DNA of 64,000 nucleotides. It comes from CAZBME01 sp964645835. Its GTDB lineage: Bacteria > Desulfobacterota > Syntrophia > Syntrophales > UBA8958. Shown piece after piece: positions 25,109-34,126 of this stretch. The stretch is from positions 31,598-95,597 of the forward strand of contig CAZYDG010000012.1 of the NCBI GenBank assembly GCA_964645835.1, written 5' to 3'. The first letter of the stretch is position 1; each line of letters begins with the position of its first letter. The position numbers and the translations under genes are program-made. The notes under the pieces were generated by a model that ran no database searches, had not been told where the DNA came from, and worked only from the letters and a program-made list of their open reading frames with translations.

Positions 25109-26389
25109 TTACCCTACCGCGGGAATCCTGTCAATCCCTTTCATGTAAGGCCTCAATACTTCAGGAATAATTACACTGCCGTCAGCCTGCTGGTAATTCT
25201 CCAAAATTGCCACGACCGTCCGCCCAACGGCCAACCCCGAACCATTGAGGGTGTGGACGAACTCCACCTTGCCGCTGCTTTCCCGGCGCATGCGGATAGA
25301 GGCCCGGCGGGCCTGAAAATCCTCGAAGTTGCTGCAAGAGGATATCTCTCGATAGGCATCCTGACCGGGAAGCCAAGCCTCTACATCGTAAGTTTTGGCT
25401 GAAGAGAAGCCGAGATCGGCGCTGCAAAGACTGACTGTCCTGAAGGGGATGTTGAGGCGACGCAAGACGTCCTCGGCGTTATCCGTCAGCTTTTCAAGCT
25501 CTTCATAGGATGTTTCCGGAGCAGTGAACTTGACCATTTCCACTTTGTTGAACTGGTGCTGCCGGATGAGGCCCCTTGTATCTTTCCCATAAGAACCCGC
25601 TTCCGCCCGGAAGCATGGCGAATAGGCCACATAATGGACAGGCATGTCCTTTTCGTTCAAGATTTCGTCCCGGTAGATATTGGTAACGGGAACCTCCGCC
25701 GTGGGGATGAGGAAATAGTCAACCTTATCGACCCGGAAGAGATCCTCCTCAAATTTGGGCAGCTGTCCCGTGCCGGTCATGCTGTCCCGGTTGACCATGA
25801 AAGGCGTCAACACCTCCGTATAGCCATGCTCGAAGATGTGCAGATCAAGCATGAAGTTCATGACGGCCCGCTCCAGCATGGCCCCCAATCCCTTATATAG
25901 CGTAAAGCGGGCTCCTGTAATCTTAGCGCCCCGGGCAAAATCAAGGATGCCCAGGTCCTCACCGATGTCCCAGTGGGCTTTCGGCGGAAAATCATAGGAC
26001 TTCTTTTCTCCCCAGACACGGATAACAGGGTTATCTTCCGAAGATGTCCCATAGGCAACGGATTCGTGTGGCAGGTTGGGAATCGTCATCACGATGGCCT
26101 GGAGGTCTTCTTCGATCTTTTTGAGCTCTTCGTCCAGATCCTTGATCCGGGACGACACCTCTCCCATGGAGGCAATCAGGCCCGACGCGTCTTCTTTATT
26201 CTTCTTCTTTTCCCCGATCTGTTTTGAAACCGTATTACGATCATTGCGCAGGCCTTCAACTTCCTGAAGTATGTCTCGCCTGCGGGCATCCAGGTTGACA
26301 AACGGCGCCATGTCCAGCTCAATACCCCGCTCAAGCATTTTTTTACGGACAAGTTCCGTGTTTTGACGTATAAATTTTATATCCAGCAT
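25109..26389 (-). CDS. serS: Seryl-tRNA synthetase
   Basis: A 426-residue class II aminoacyl-tRNA synthetase. The N-terminal coiled-coil arm that grips the serine tRNA variable arm spans about residues 30-100 (KQIGEKKKNKEDASGLIASM, DLDEELKKIEEDLQ). Catalytic motifs 2 and 3 are readable: PCFRAEAGSYGKDTRGLIRQHQFNKVEMVKF and LNGSGLAVGRTVVAILENYQ. Length is normal. Two serine tRNAs and one arginine tRNA lie immediately downstream on the same strand with a shared terminator. Confidence 0.97.
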   Translation of the reverse strand: MLDIKFIRQNTELVRKKMLERGIELDMAPFVNLDARRRDILQEVEGLRNDRNTVSKQIGEKKKNKEDASGLIASMGEVSSRIKDLDEELKKIEEDLQAIVMTIPNLPHESVAYGTSSEDNPVIRVWGEKKSYDFPPKAHWDIGEDLGILDFARGAKITGARFTLYKGLGAMLERAVMNFMLDLHIFEHGYTEVLTPFMVNRDSMTGTGQLPKFEEDLFRVDKVDYFLIPTAEVPVTNIYRDEILNEKDMPVHYVAYSPCFRAEAGSYGKDTRGLIRQHQFNKVEMVKFTAPETSYEELEKLTDNAEDVLRRLNIPFRTVSLCSADLGFSSAKTYDVEAWLPGQDAYREISSCSNFEDFQARRASIRMRRESSGKVEFVHTLNGSGLAVGRTVVAILENYQQADGSVIIPEVLRPYMKGIDRIPAVG

Positions 26390-26463
26390 GGCATTACCTT
26401 TCTAGAAATTACTACCCGAAGAAGGAGAAATACCTATCACTTTGAGCCTTTGAAGTCAATCTC

Positions 26464-26689
26464 AATTGACGTCTATAATCCACCACCAAATTTCAGTCAA
26501 ATAGGACAGTGAGAAGCGGGGCATTGGCCTTCCGGCTCAGGGAATTTTTCCCATTTTTGCATGTTGCAGATGACATCACTAATACGGATCGGGGAAAATC
26601 CAATTCACCTTCAGACCAATACCCCGCTTCTCATGGTCAGACATGCATCAAGTCTTTGGGTTTTGGTGGTGGATTTGGGACGTCAATCT
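26464..26689. repeat. Large imperfect inverted repeat between serS and murJ
   Basis: The left arm (about 26464-26540) and right arm (about 26605-26689) are inverted copies. Matching blocks are ATTGACGTC/GACGTCAAT, AATCCACCACCAAA/TTTTGGTGGTGGATT and GAGAAGCGGGGCATTGG/CCAATACCCCGCTTCTC, with further pairing toward the centre. The right end touches the murJ stop codon. It looks like a small non-autonomous element or a very long terminator-like stem. Confidence 0.75.
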
Positions 26690-28288
26690 CTATTCACTCA
26701 GCCTGCGTTTAACCTTCTTTTTGACCGTCCCGACGAGAAGCATCAATTCAGGGCTTTTCTGTATCCTTGAGGTTAGGAAGAAGACCGACATGCCGCAGGC
26801 AATAGTCACACATAGGTACACGAGGCGCTCGCGGAACGGGCCGGTATTGTTCCATGGTATGACCAGTTCCACGGCAGCGATGGACAGCCACATTACAAGG
26901 GAAGATAAAACAATTTTTGCGAGCGACATGTAAAAATCGCGGTCGAGAAACGGGCCGACGCGCCGTTTCAGGATCACGGTCAACATGATGACATTAACGG
27001 CGGAGGCGATGGACGTGGCCAGGGCCAACCCCCCGTGCTTGAGTGGATACATAAGGGCAACGCCGCAGACGACATTGACAATGAGGGCCACAACAGCGGC
27101 CTTGACGGGCGCCTTCGTATCCTGAAGGGAATAGAAGGCGGACACGATCACCCGGATCGTTGAAAAGGCCCACAGGCCCAGGGTATAGTACAAAAGGGCC
27201 TCTGCGGTCAGCAAAGTTGAGGTCACGGTGAAGGCGCCGTGCTGGAACAGGACGGAAATAATGGGAACGCGCAGGACGATAAGGGCCACCGTGGCCGGTA
27301 CGGAGATGAAAAGGATCAGGCGCAGGGAAAAAGAAATGGTCTTCTTCCATTCCTCCACCTGCCCTTTGGCGATCTGTGAGGAAAAACTGGGCAGGGCCGC
27401 CGTACCGACGGCAATTGCAAAGACCCCCAGGGGAAGTTCGACGATCCGGTCCGCATACCAAAGAAAGGAAACACTTCCCTTGGGCAGAAAGGATGCGAGG
27501 ATCGTCCCGATAAAGATATTGAACTGATATATGGCCGCGCCGAAGAGGCCGGGCAGCATAAGGGCTCCGATCCGTTTGAGGCCGGGATGGTTGAAATTGA
27601 AATTGGGCTTCAGGCGCACGCCCATCTTGATCAAAAAAGGCCACTGCATGGCAAGTTGGAGGACGCCACCGATCATTACGCCCACGGCCAGGGCAAAAAT
27701 TGGCTCCTCAAAGAAATCGCGGAGGAAAAAGGCCGACAGGATCATGGCTACATTCAGAAGAGCCGGCGACAGGGCCGGAGCTGCAAAATGACGCAGTGAA
27801 TTCAGAATGCCCATGCAAAGGGCCACGAGGGAAATGAAGAAGATGTAGGGGAACATGAACCTCGTTAGGAGGACAGTCATGTCATACTGGGCCGGAATCT
27901 TGAGGAATCCGGGCGCCATCAAGGTCACGATCAGGGGTGACAGAAGGATCCCGGCCAGGGAAACGAATACCAAAACAATGGAAAGTGCCGTAAAGACAAT
28001 ATCGGCAAGCTCCAGGGCTTCTTCACGGGATTTCTGCTTGAGATACTCTGTAAACACGGGAACAAAGGAAACCGTAAGAGAGCCTTCTCCCAGAAGCCGC
28101 CTCAGGAGATTAGGGATGCGAAAGGCCACAAAAAAGGCATCCGTCATGATGCCCGCGCCGAAGAAAAAGGCCTGGACAATATCCCGGATGGAACCCAGAA
28201 TGCGGCTCAACATGGTCGCAATGCCGACGATACCCGCCGCCTTTGCAACCCGCACGTTTTCCCGGTTCGCCTCGTCCTTGTGCATCAT
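26690..28288 (-). CDS. murJ: Lipid II flippase MurJ
   Basis: A 532-residue MOP-superfamily membrane protein with about fourteen helices that moves the peptidoglycan precursor across the inner membrane. Family features: VRVAKAAGIVGIATMLSRILGSIRDIVQAFFFGAGIMTDAFFVAFRIPNLLRRLLGEGSLTVSFVPVF at the N-terminus, with the essential Arg and Asp residues of the first helices, and LPLGVFAIAVGTAALPSFS in the middle. The stop codon abuts the large inverted repeat. The start overlaps the DUF167 stop by ATGA, so translation is coupled. Confidence 0.95.
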   Translation of the reverse strand: MMHKDEANRENVRVAKAAGIVGIATMLSRILGSIRDIVQAFFFGAGIMTDAFFVAFRIPNLLRRLLGEGSLTVSFVPVFTEYLKQKSREEALELADIVFTALSIVLVFVSLAGILLSPLIVTLMAPGFLKIPAQYDMTVLLTRFMFPYIFFISLVALCMGILNSLRHFAAPALSPALLNVAMILSAFFLRDFFEEPIFALAVGVMIGGVLQLAMQWPFLIKMGVRLKPNFNFNHPGLKRIGALMLPGLFGAAIYQFNIFIGTILASFLPKGSVSFLWYADRIVELPLGVFAIAVGTAALPSFSSQIAKGQVEEWKKTISFSLRLILFISVPATVALIVLRVPIISVLFQHGAFTVTSTLLTAEALLYYTLGLWAFSTIRVIVSAFYSLQDTKAPVKAAVVALIVNVVCGVALMYPLKHGGLALATSIASAVNVIMLTVILKRRVGPFLDRDFYMSLAKIVLSSLVMWLSIAAVELVIPWNNTGPFRERLVYLCVTIACGMSVFFLTSRIQKSPELMLLVGTVKKKVKRRLSE

Positions 28289-28590
28289 GATTCACCCCGG
28301 CCCAGGATTTCCCGGAGCTGCTGCCCCGTAATACCCGATACGGCAATAGTCTTGATGTGGGCATGCTCGCCGCCGGCGATAGTAACCTGGGCAGCTTTTA
28401 CACCCAAGCGCCTGGATAGAAAACGTACAAGTTCTTCGTTGGCTTTGCCTTCTACAGGCGGGGCAGTAATCTTGATCTTGAGGGCATCACCGTGCACACC
28501 GGCCACTTCGCAACGGGACGACCGGGGCAAAACCTTGATCCGAAACGATACACCGTCGGGATTTTCTTTAAAGGAGATCGTGGGTTCCAT
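28285..28590 (-). CDS. DUF167 (YggU) family protein
   Basis: A 101-residue small alpha/beta protein with the family block VLPRSSRCEVAGVHGDALKIKITAPPVEGKANEELVRFLSRRLGV. Function is unknown across bacteria. It lies 6 bp after yggT and overlaps murJ by 4 bp. The YggT-DUF167 pairing is common near proC, which here is divergent. Confidence 0.92.
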   Translation of the reverse strand: MEPTISFKENPDGVSFRIKVLPRSSRCEVAGVHGDALKIKITAPPVEGKANEELVRFLSRRLGVKAAQVTIAGGEHAHIKTIAVSGITGQQLREILGRGES

Positions 28591-28596
28591 GGACCC

Positions 28597-28896
28597 TTAA
28601 TGGAAATACATAGCAAACTGGATCATCGTCTTAACGAGAAAAAACTGCAAAAAATAGATGACCAGGATAACCACCATGGGCGAAAGATCGATGCCCATTC
28701 CGCGGAGGGGAAGCCATCTTCGAACCGGCCCCAGGACAGGTTCCGTTACCCGGTAAAGAAACCGGACGATGGGATTGTAAGGATCGGGATTAACCCATGA
28801 AATCAAAGCCTGGGCGATGATGATCCACAAGTAGAGGGTCAGGACAATATCGATGATCTTCGCCAGTGCAACAATCAGGTTTGACATGACAAACAT
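28597..28896 (-). CDS. YggT family membrane protein
   Basis: A 99-residue protein with two hydrophobic helices (IIDIVLTLYLWIIIAQALISW and SPMVVILVIYFLQFFLV) around the family motif WVNPDPYNPIVRFLYRVTEPVLGPVRR. It is an inner-membrane protein linked in other bacteria to division, osmotic stress and cytochrome c maturation. AAGGAGG precedes the ATG at the right distance. Only 3 bp separate it from the upstream hydrolase stop. Confidence 0.93.
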   Translation of the reverse strand: MFVMSNLIVALAKIIDIVLTLYLWIIIAQALISWVNPDPYNPIVRFLYRVTEPVLGPVRRWLPLRGMGIDLSPMVVILVIYFLQFFLVKTMIQFAMYFH

Positions 28897-28899
28897 AAC

Positions 28900-29682
28900 T
28901 TATGCCTCCTTGGGCAGTCGATTGACAAATTGCTTGAGGGGCTCGTTGAAGGCCTCCGGTTCTTCCATCATGACCATATGCCCGGCCTCGGCAATTACGG
29001 CCATCTGAGCGCCGGGGATGGCATCGCGCAAGGCTTCCGAATAAGGAAGCGGCATCATTTTGTCTTCCGCGCCGCAAATGACAAGGGCCGGAATACGAAT
29101 CCGTTTCGCCGCCTCCGTTAAATCCAGGCCGTCACAGGCCAAAAAATCGCCATAGATAACTTCAGGGTCCGATTTCTGCTCCATCAGTAACGGCGACAAC
29201 CGCTCCCGGTGTTTCTTGGCCACGCCGATTTTTGCCGTCATGACAAGGATCGCCGCCGGATCTTTCCGGACGCCTTCCAGGATGGCGGGATTAACAGGCA
29301 TTTTGAGACCGCCGCCGCAAGGGACAACACCGCTTAAAAGTTCCCCATGCTGAACCGCAAAGGTCAGGGAAATGGCCGCCCCCAGGGAATGGCCGATGAG
29401 GACCGGCTTTTCAATACCGAAAACGGGCAACGCCGCCCGGACCCATTCAACATACTTTGCAACATCCTGTTCGCCGGGACCATCGGAACCGCCATGACCC
29501 GGTAGTTCCAAGGCGGCGATATTGAAATCGCCTTTCATCCGGCCATACTGATAGCCCCAGACGGTATGATCACCGCCGGAGCCGTGAACAAAAACCAAGG
29601 TCTTCTTATCGGCAATCCATGCTTTGCCGCTTATCCAGCAGGCTATTCCCAAAGACCCCACTTGCCTCTTTTCAATCGTCAT
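28900..29682 (-). CDS. Alpha/beta hydrolase
   Basis: A 260-residue alpha/beta-hydrolase fold protein. The oxyanion segment is FVHGSGGDHTVWGYQ, the nucleophile Ser is in LIGHSLGAAISL, the acid is probably in ICGAEDKMMPL and the His in EAGHMVMMEEP. It is likely an esterase or carbon-carbon hydrolase with an unknown substrate. First gene of a four-gene operon leading to murJ. Confidence 0.88.
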   Translation of the reverse strand: MTIEKRQVGSLGIACWISGKAWIADKKTLVFVHGSGGDHTVWGYQYGRMKGDFNIAALELPGHGGSDGPGEQDVAKYVEWVRAALPVFGIEKPVLIGHSLGAAISLTFAVQHGELLSGVVPCGGGLKMPVNPAILEGVRKDPAAILVMTAKIGVAKKHRERLSPLLMEQKSDPEVIYGDFLACDGLDLTEAAKRIRIPALVICGAEDKMMPLPYSEALRDAIPGAQMAVIAEAGHMVMMEEPEAFNEPLKQFVNRLPKEA

Positions 29683-29867
29683 CGCCGCCCTCTCCTTTCC
29701 ATCAAGTTATGAGGCTCTAACATATTTTAGAGAAACTCTGCAACGCCTTTCACTTTTCCGGTTGACAGGCCCGGAAAAATGGGAGATTTGAGAAACACTG
29801 AATTCGACTCATATTCTCCACACCATCACGTGGAGAACAGCAAAGCGCTTGGATATATTTGCAGGCA

Positions 29868-29912
29868 AATAACCTCCTCCCCTTCAAGGGGGGGTCGGGG
29901 TGGGGATGGGTT
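29868..29912. repeat. G-rich hairpin repeat upstream of proC
   Basis: CCTCCTCCCCTTCAAGGGGG followed by GGTCGGGGTGGGGATGG. The CCCCTTCAAGGGG hairpin is of the same intergenic class as the copies at 30845-30890 and 31215-31250. Confidence 0.5.
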
Positions 29913-29942
29913 AAAAATAAATTATAAAAGGAGACTGGCAGG

Positions 29943-30770
29943 ATGGCGAAAGCAAAGGCAAAAGGACAAATGATAGGCTTTATCGGGGGCGGCAAGATGG
30001 GCAGCGTCCTGATCCACGGCATCGTTACCCAAGAGATTGCCAAAGCCACAGATATCATTGTGGCCGACGTAGACCGGGCTCGTCTTGAAGAGCTCAAAGG
30101 CGCCTACGGCGTATGCACGACAATCAGCGCCAAAGAGGCGGCGGAGAAGGCAAACATCCTCATCCTTGCCGTAAAACCCCAGAACATGGCCGACGTGCTC
30201 GATGCCATCGCCGGAGCCGTGACGCCGTCAACGCTCATCATTTCCATTGCGGCAGGCATTCCCATTGCCTTCATCGAAAAACGATTCAAGAAAGGTGTCC
30301 GTATCATTCGCACAATGCCCAATACGCCCGCCCTGGCTGGGGAAGGCATGGCAGCCCTTGCGCCCGGCGGTGCAGCTTCTTCCGATGATCTGGCCATGGC
30401 GCAGCGGATATTCAACGCCGTCGGCTTGAGCGTCATCGTCAAAGAAGATCTGATGGATGCGGTAACCGGCCTGAGCGGCAGCGGCCCTGCTTACGGGTTT
30501 GTGATCATCGAGGCCCTGGCCGACGGCGGTGTCCAGATGGGCCTTCCACGCGATATCGCCGTCAAGCTGGCTGCCCAAACTATCCTGGGCGCCGCAAAAC
30601 TGGTCCTCATGGGCGATAAGCACACGGGGCAACTCAAAGATATGGTCACGTCACCGGGAGGCACGACCATCGCGGGTATTCGTGCCCTGGAAGACGGGAA
30701 ACTCCGGGGGAGCTTGATGGCGGCAGTCGAAGCTGCGACACTCCGGTCCAAAGCTTTGGGAAGTAAATAG
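29943..30770 (+). CDS. proC: Pyrroline-5-carboxylate reductase
   Basis: A 275-residue NAD(P)H-dependent enzyme that makes proline from pyrroline-5-carboxylate. The Rossmann motif GFIGGGKMGSVLIHGI, the mid-domain VRIIRTMPNTPALAGEGMAAL and the C-terminal signature DLMDAVTGLSGSGPAYGFVIIEALADGGVQMGLPRDIA with VTSPGGTTIAGI are all intact. AAAGGAG lies 8 bp upstream of the ATG. It is divergent from the yggT/murJ operon. Confidence 0.96.
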   Translation: MAKAKAKGQMIGFIGGGKMGSVLIHGIVTQEIAKATDIIVADVDRARLEELKGAYGVCTTISAKEAAEKANILILAVKPQNMADVLDAIAGAVTPSTLIISIAAGIPIAFIEKRFKKGVRIIRTMPNTPALAGEGMAALAPGGAASSDDLAMAQRIFNAVGLSVIVKEDLMDAVTGLSGSGPAYGFVIIEALADGGVQMGLPRDIAVKLAAQTILGAAKLVLMGDKHTGQLKDMVTSPGGTTIAGIRALEDGKLRGSLMAAVEAATLRSKALGSK

Positions 30771-30844
30771 CGATTCCTTTATTAAAGGAGGATTTGTTTC
30801 ATTCCCTTTAGGCGAAGAGAGGCAGGGGCTATTTACAAAACCAT

Positions 30845-30890
30845 ATTCCTTATTCTTCCTCTCCCTTGGCTGGAGAGGATTGAAGTGAGG
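30845..30890. repeat. Hairpin repeat left of the broken DUF559 gene
   Basis: CCTCTCCCTTGGCTGGAGAG followed by GATTGAAGTGAGGGGA. It is related in pattern to the CCTCTCCCGTCAAAGGGAGAGG hairpin on the other side of the pseudogene. Confidence 0.45.
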
Positions 30891-30911
30891 GGAAATGAAC
30901 AAAGCTCATGT

Positions 30912-31270
30912 TAAAAGTCTACGAAAAATATGACCTTTGCTGAGAGGCTACTTTGGAGAAATCTCAGAAACAGACAGCTGGAAAATTTCAAGTTCAGAAG
31001 GCAAGTACCAATTGGGCGATATATTGTTGATTTTGTATGCCTGGAAAAGAAATTAATTTTGGAAATAGATGGCGGACAACATGCAGAATGAACAGCGGTG
31101 ATAGTGAACGCGATGCTTGGCTTGAAGCACAAGGGTTTAAGACTCTGAGGTTTTGGAATAATGAGGTCTTAACCAACATGGAAGGAGTGATTGAAAAGAT
31201 TAGGAAGGTCACCCTCACCCCAGCCCTCTCCCGTCAAAGGGAGAGGGAGATGAAAGGTGTGGCCTCTTAA
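30912..31270 (+). pseudogene. Frameshifted DUF559 (Vsr-like endonuclease fold) gene
   Basis: The first frame gives NMTFAERLLWRNLRNRQLEN ... FKFRRQVPIGRYIVDFVCLE, then KKLILEIDGGQHAE and a TGA at about 31089. The protein resumes in another frame with NSGDSERDAWLEAQGFKTLR and FWNNEVLTNMEGVIEKIRK. Joined, this is a standard DUF559 protein with the D..ExK-like core (VDFVC, LEIDG). Restoring one A in GCAGAATGAAC (to GAAATGAAC) repairs the frame. The N-terminus also lacks a start codon. The C-terminus reads into the hairpin repeat (LTPALSRQRERE), as is usual for this family. Decay or sequencing error are both possible. Confidence 0.8.
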
Positions 31271-31291
31271 CCCCTCTTTGGCAAAGAGGGG
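31215..31291. repeat. Double hairpin repeat right of the DUF559 pseudogene
   Basis: CCTCTCCCGTCAAAGGGAGAGG at about 31229-31250 and CCCCTCTTTGGCAAAGAGGGG at 31271-31291. The second may also terminate the rng transcript on the minus strand, although no U-tract follows. Confidence 0.6.
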
Positions 31292-31339
31292 GAAGTCATG
31301 GAGGGAGCGTCAAGTATTATCAACCACTAATCTTATCGC

Positions 31340-33340
31340 TCACTCCTCGTTTTCCTCAAAAACAGCCTTTAACTTATTAAGCAGGTCATCCTTGCCTTTG
31401 TTGTGATCGGCCGAAATGAGAGACTGACCCGATTCGGCATCCGCCCCACCCTGGTCAACGGCATTGACCGGCATAATGATCTTAGGCGGCGCCGATTCGC
31501 TTGTTGTTGATGCCGGAGGTGCGACGGTTTCCGTCGCTACCGAATTATCGCCAAGAGGCTGGCCTTCCGGGACTGGCTCTAAGGGCTTCTTTTTCTTGTG
31601 CCGTGATCTGCGGCGGGATTTTTTCTTCGGCAGCACCGGTGTCTCGATGGTGTCTCCCTCTTCTGTCGTTTCTTCTTCAGGAACGGCTTCCACCACATCC
31701 GGCGGCGCGGATGGCGGAAGCGGTGAAACGGCAGGAAGGGCAGGCGACGTGGGTTTCGGCTTTGCCGACGAAGATCGTTTTTTCTTCGTAGGCGCCGGCT
31801 TTTCTTTTTCCATCGGGGCCACCTCTTCATGTTCCGGTTCCTGATGGATTTCCGGCAAGATAACTCGTTCCGTCGACTGGATTTTCACATCGTCCCACGG
31901 CATATCGGGTTCACCGGAAATATGGATGGTCATATCATAGGCGGACTCTATTTTACTCAGTTCTTGCCGCTTCTGATTGAGAATGTAATCGGAAACGGCA
32001 TAGGGAAGAGCTACCTTCAAATGGGCATAAAGCCCCTGAACTGCCTGGGATTCGATCTTCCGGAAAGCGCTCAGAGCGATATACTCCAGGGCCGGACGGA
32101 AACCGGTCCCCTTGCAGTAAGGACACGTCGTGTAGCTTATTTCCTGAATCGTGGATTGCTTCTTCTGCCGGGACAACTCCAGCATGCCGAACTTGGAGAT
32201 CCGGGATAACTGAATCCGGGCGCGGTCCACACTGAGGGCCTTTTTGAAGACCTTTTCGACCTCGCTGATGTGCTGACGATCGATCATGTCGATAAAATCG
32301 ATAACGATCAGCCCACCGAGATCGCGGAGGCGCAACTGCCTGGCAATCTCATCCGCAGCTTCTATATTGGTGCGGAAGGCCGTCTCCTCCACATTGCGTT
32401 TGTTCGAACCCCGACCGGAGTTGACGTCAATGGTAATCATGGCCTCCGTCGGATTTATGATGATATAGCCGCCCGACTTCAAATCGACCCTTTCCTGATA
32501 AATCACCCGGACCTGGTCTTCAAGCTTGTATTTTTCAAAGATCGGCGTTTTGTCTTTGTATTGCTTGATGATCTTGACATTACGAGGCATGACGGTCTTG
32601 CAGTAAGCCCTCATCATACGGAACGTCTCGACGTCATCGACCCAGATCTCTTCAATCTCCGAGGTGTAATAATCGCGAAGGGTACAAACGCCGAAATCGC
32701 TTTCCTCATAAATAGGCGCCGGCGCCGGGAAAGAAGCGGCCCGCTTTTGAATCTCCTTCCACAGGCGCGACAATTGCTGATAATCCCGGGATAATTCCTG
32801 TTTGGTCCGGTTCATGCCCGCCGTGCGGATGATGAAGCCCATGTCTTCTTCGATCTTGATCTGGGCCATCATTTCCTTGAGACGTTTGCGGTCCTCTTCA
32901 TCTTCAATCTTGCGGGAGATGCCGCCACCAGACTTTTTGGGCATGAGTACGAGATAGCGGCCCGGCAGGGAAACATAGGCTGTGAGCAGGGCGCCTTTGC
33001 GTTCGCCGACCTCACGCAGAACCTGGACGAGGATCTCCTGCCCCACCTTTAAAGAGCTTCGCGGTTGATTGCTCCCGCCATTACCGCCATCGCGGCGTTC
33101 CGTAAAATATTCCTGGCTGACATCCCTTAGGGGCAGAAATCCGTCCTTTTTCCCGCCATAGTTGACGAACGCGGCCTGAAGTCCTCGTTCGACCTTCATG
33201 ACAATACCCTTGTAGATGTTTCCAGTAATAGGTTCCTTGATAGCCATCTGGATGTTGTACTCCACCAGTTTGCCGTCTTCGACAATGGCCATCCTTTTCT
33301 GTTCGGCATGAACAGCATTGATCAACATTTCTTTTTTCAT
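31340..33340 (-). CDS. rng: Ribonuclease E/G
   Basis: A 666-residue endoribonuclease for rRNA maturation and mRNA decay. An S1-like RNA-binding region is at about residues 30-115 (GNIYKGIVMKVERGLQAAFVNYGGKKDGFLPLRDVS). The catalytic metal site is ITIDVNSGR plus LIVIDFIDM, and the Zn-link is TTCPYCKGTG. The core ends near residue 500. About 165 further residues are Pro/Lys/Glu/Ala-rich and disordered (KKKSRRRSRHKKKKP), resembling a shortened RNase E tail. The ATG at 33340 follows AGGACGG; an in-frame start 10 codons upstream is less convincing. Confidence 0.93.
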   Translation of the reverse strand: MKKEMLINAVHAEQKRMAIVEDGKLVEYNIQMAIKEPITGNIYKGIVMKVERGLQAAFVNYGGKKDGFLPLRDVSQEYFTERRDGGNGGSNQPRSSLKVGQEILVQVLREVGERKGALLTAYVSLPGRYLVLMPKKSGGGISRKIEDEEDRKRLKEMMAQIKIEEDMGFIIRTAGMNRTKQELSRDYQQLSRLWKEIQKRAASFPAPAPIYEESDFGVCTLRDYYTSEIEEIWVDDVETFRMMRAYCKTVMPRNVKIIKQYKDKTPIFEKYKLEDQVRVIYQERVDLKSGGYIIINPTEAMITIDVNSGRGSNKRNVEETAFRTNIEAADEIARQLRLRDLGGLIVIDFIDMIDRQHISEVEKVFKKALSVDRARIQLSRISKFGMLELSRQKKQSTIQEISYTTCPYCKGTGFRPALEYIALSAFRKIESQAVQGLYAHLKVALPYAVSDYILNQKRQELSKIESAYDMTIHISGEPDMPWDDVKIQSTERVILPEIHQEPEHEEVAPMEKEKPAPTKKKRSSSAKPKPTSPALPAVSPLPPSAPPDVVEAVPEEETTEEGDTIETPVLPKKKSRRRSRHKKKKPLEPVPEGQPLGDNSVATETVAPPASTTSESAPPKIIMPVNAVDQGGADAESGQSLISADHNKGKDDLLNKLKAVFEENEE

Positions 33341-33410
33341 AGACCGTCCTGTTTGGCGTCCCTCCCGCATCGCACCCTCTGTGGCGCCGCAGGAAACGGG
33401 AGCACTTTAT

Positions 33411-34019
33411 TTATTGAAAGGCGAAAACATCGCCCTTACCGACTCTAATAACCTCGACCTGATCATCGACCAAACTGATCACACTGGACTGGATTGAAGG
33501 GATAACTCCTCCGTCGATGATAAGATCAACACAATGACCGAATTTTTCCCTGATGAGAAAAGGATCGTTCAGCAATTCCCCGTCATCGGTCTTGACGCTT
33601 GTGCTGATGATGGGCTGCCCCAGTTCCTGAACTAATGCCATGCAGATGGGATGATCAGGCACACGGATTCCTGTGGTTTGTCGTTTGGGAAGGATTATTT
33701 TCGGCACCAGCCTGGAAGCCGGTAGAATGAATGTATAAGGTCCGGGCAGAAAACGACGCATCGTTTTGTAGGCAAAATCGGAAACAATGGCGTAACGGCT
33801 GATATCTTTCAAATCGGCACAGACAAAGCTCAGAGGTTGTTTTTTCGCCCGTTTCTTAATTTCGTAAATCTTTTCGATTCCCCTCTTGTTGAACAGATCA
33901 CAGCCCAGCCCATAGACTGTATCCGTCGGATAAATAATGACGCCTCCGCCCCTCAGCACCTCGATAGCCTTTTTGATCAACCGCGGCTGAGGATTCTGAC
34001 TGTTGATCTCCAACAACAT
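33411..34019 (-). CDS. Sua5/YciO/YrdC family protein (threonylcarbamoyl-AMP synthase-like)
   Basis: A 202-residue protein with the YrdC fold: KAIEVLRGGGVIIYPTDTVYGLGCDLFN, then KKQPLSFVCADLKDIS, the PGPYTFILPA loop and RVPDHPICMALVQELGQPIISTS. It belongs to the family that makes threonylcarbamoyl-adenylate for the t6A modification of ANN-decoding tRNAs. The family has close YciO paralogs that do not do this efficiently, and I cannot separate the two here. It lacks the C-terminal Sua5 domain. It lies between rng and cimA. Confidence 0.85.
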   Translation of the reverse strand: MLLEINSQNPQPRLIKKAIEVLRGGGVIIYPTDTVYGLGCDLFNKRGIEKIYEIKKRAKKQPLSFVCADLKDISRYAIVSDFAYKTMRRFLPGPYTFILPASRLVPKIILPKRQTTGIRVPDHPICMALVQELGQPIISTSVKTDDGELLNDPFLIREKFGHCVDLIIDGGVIPSIQSSVISLVDDQVEVIRVGKGDVFAFQ

Positions 34020-34126
34020 ATGCCAACTTGCCCAAATCCTGTAACACGAACTTTTCGATTATTCTCGCATCCATATCAGAAAATAGGGGGTTTAGCAATA
34101 AAGTAAAACTCTAAGAGCCCGACTGA

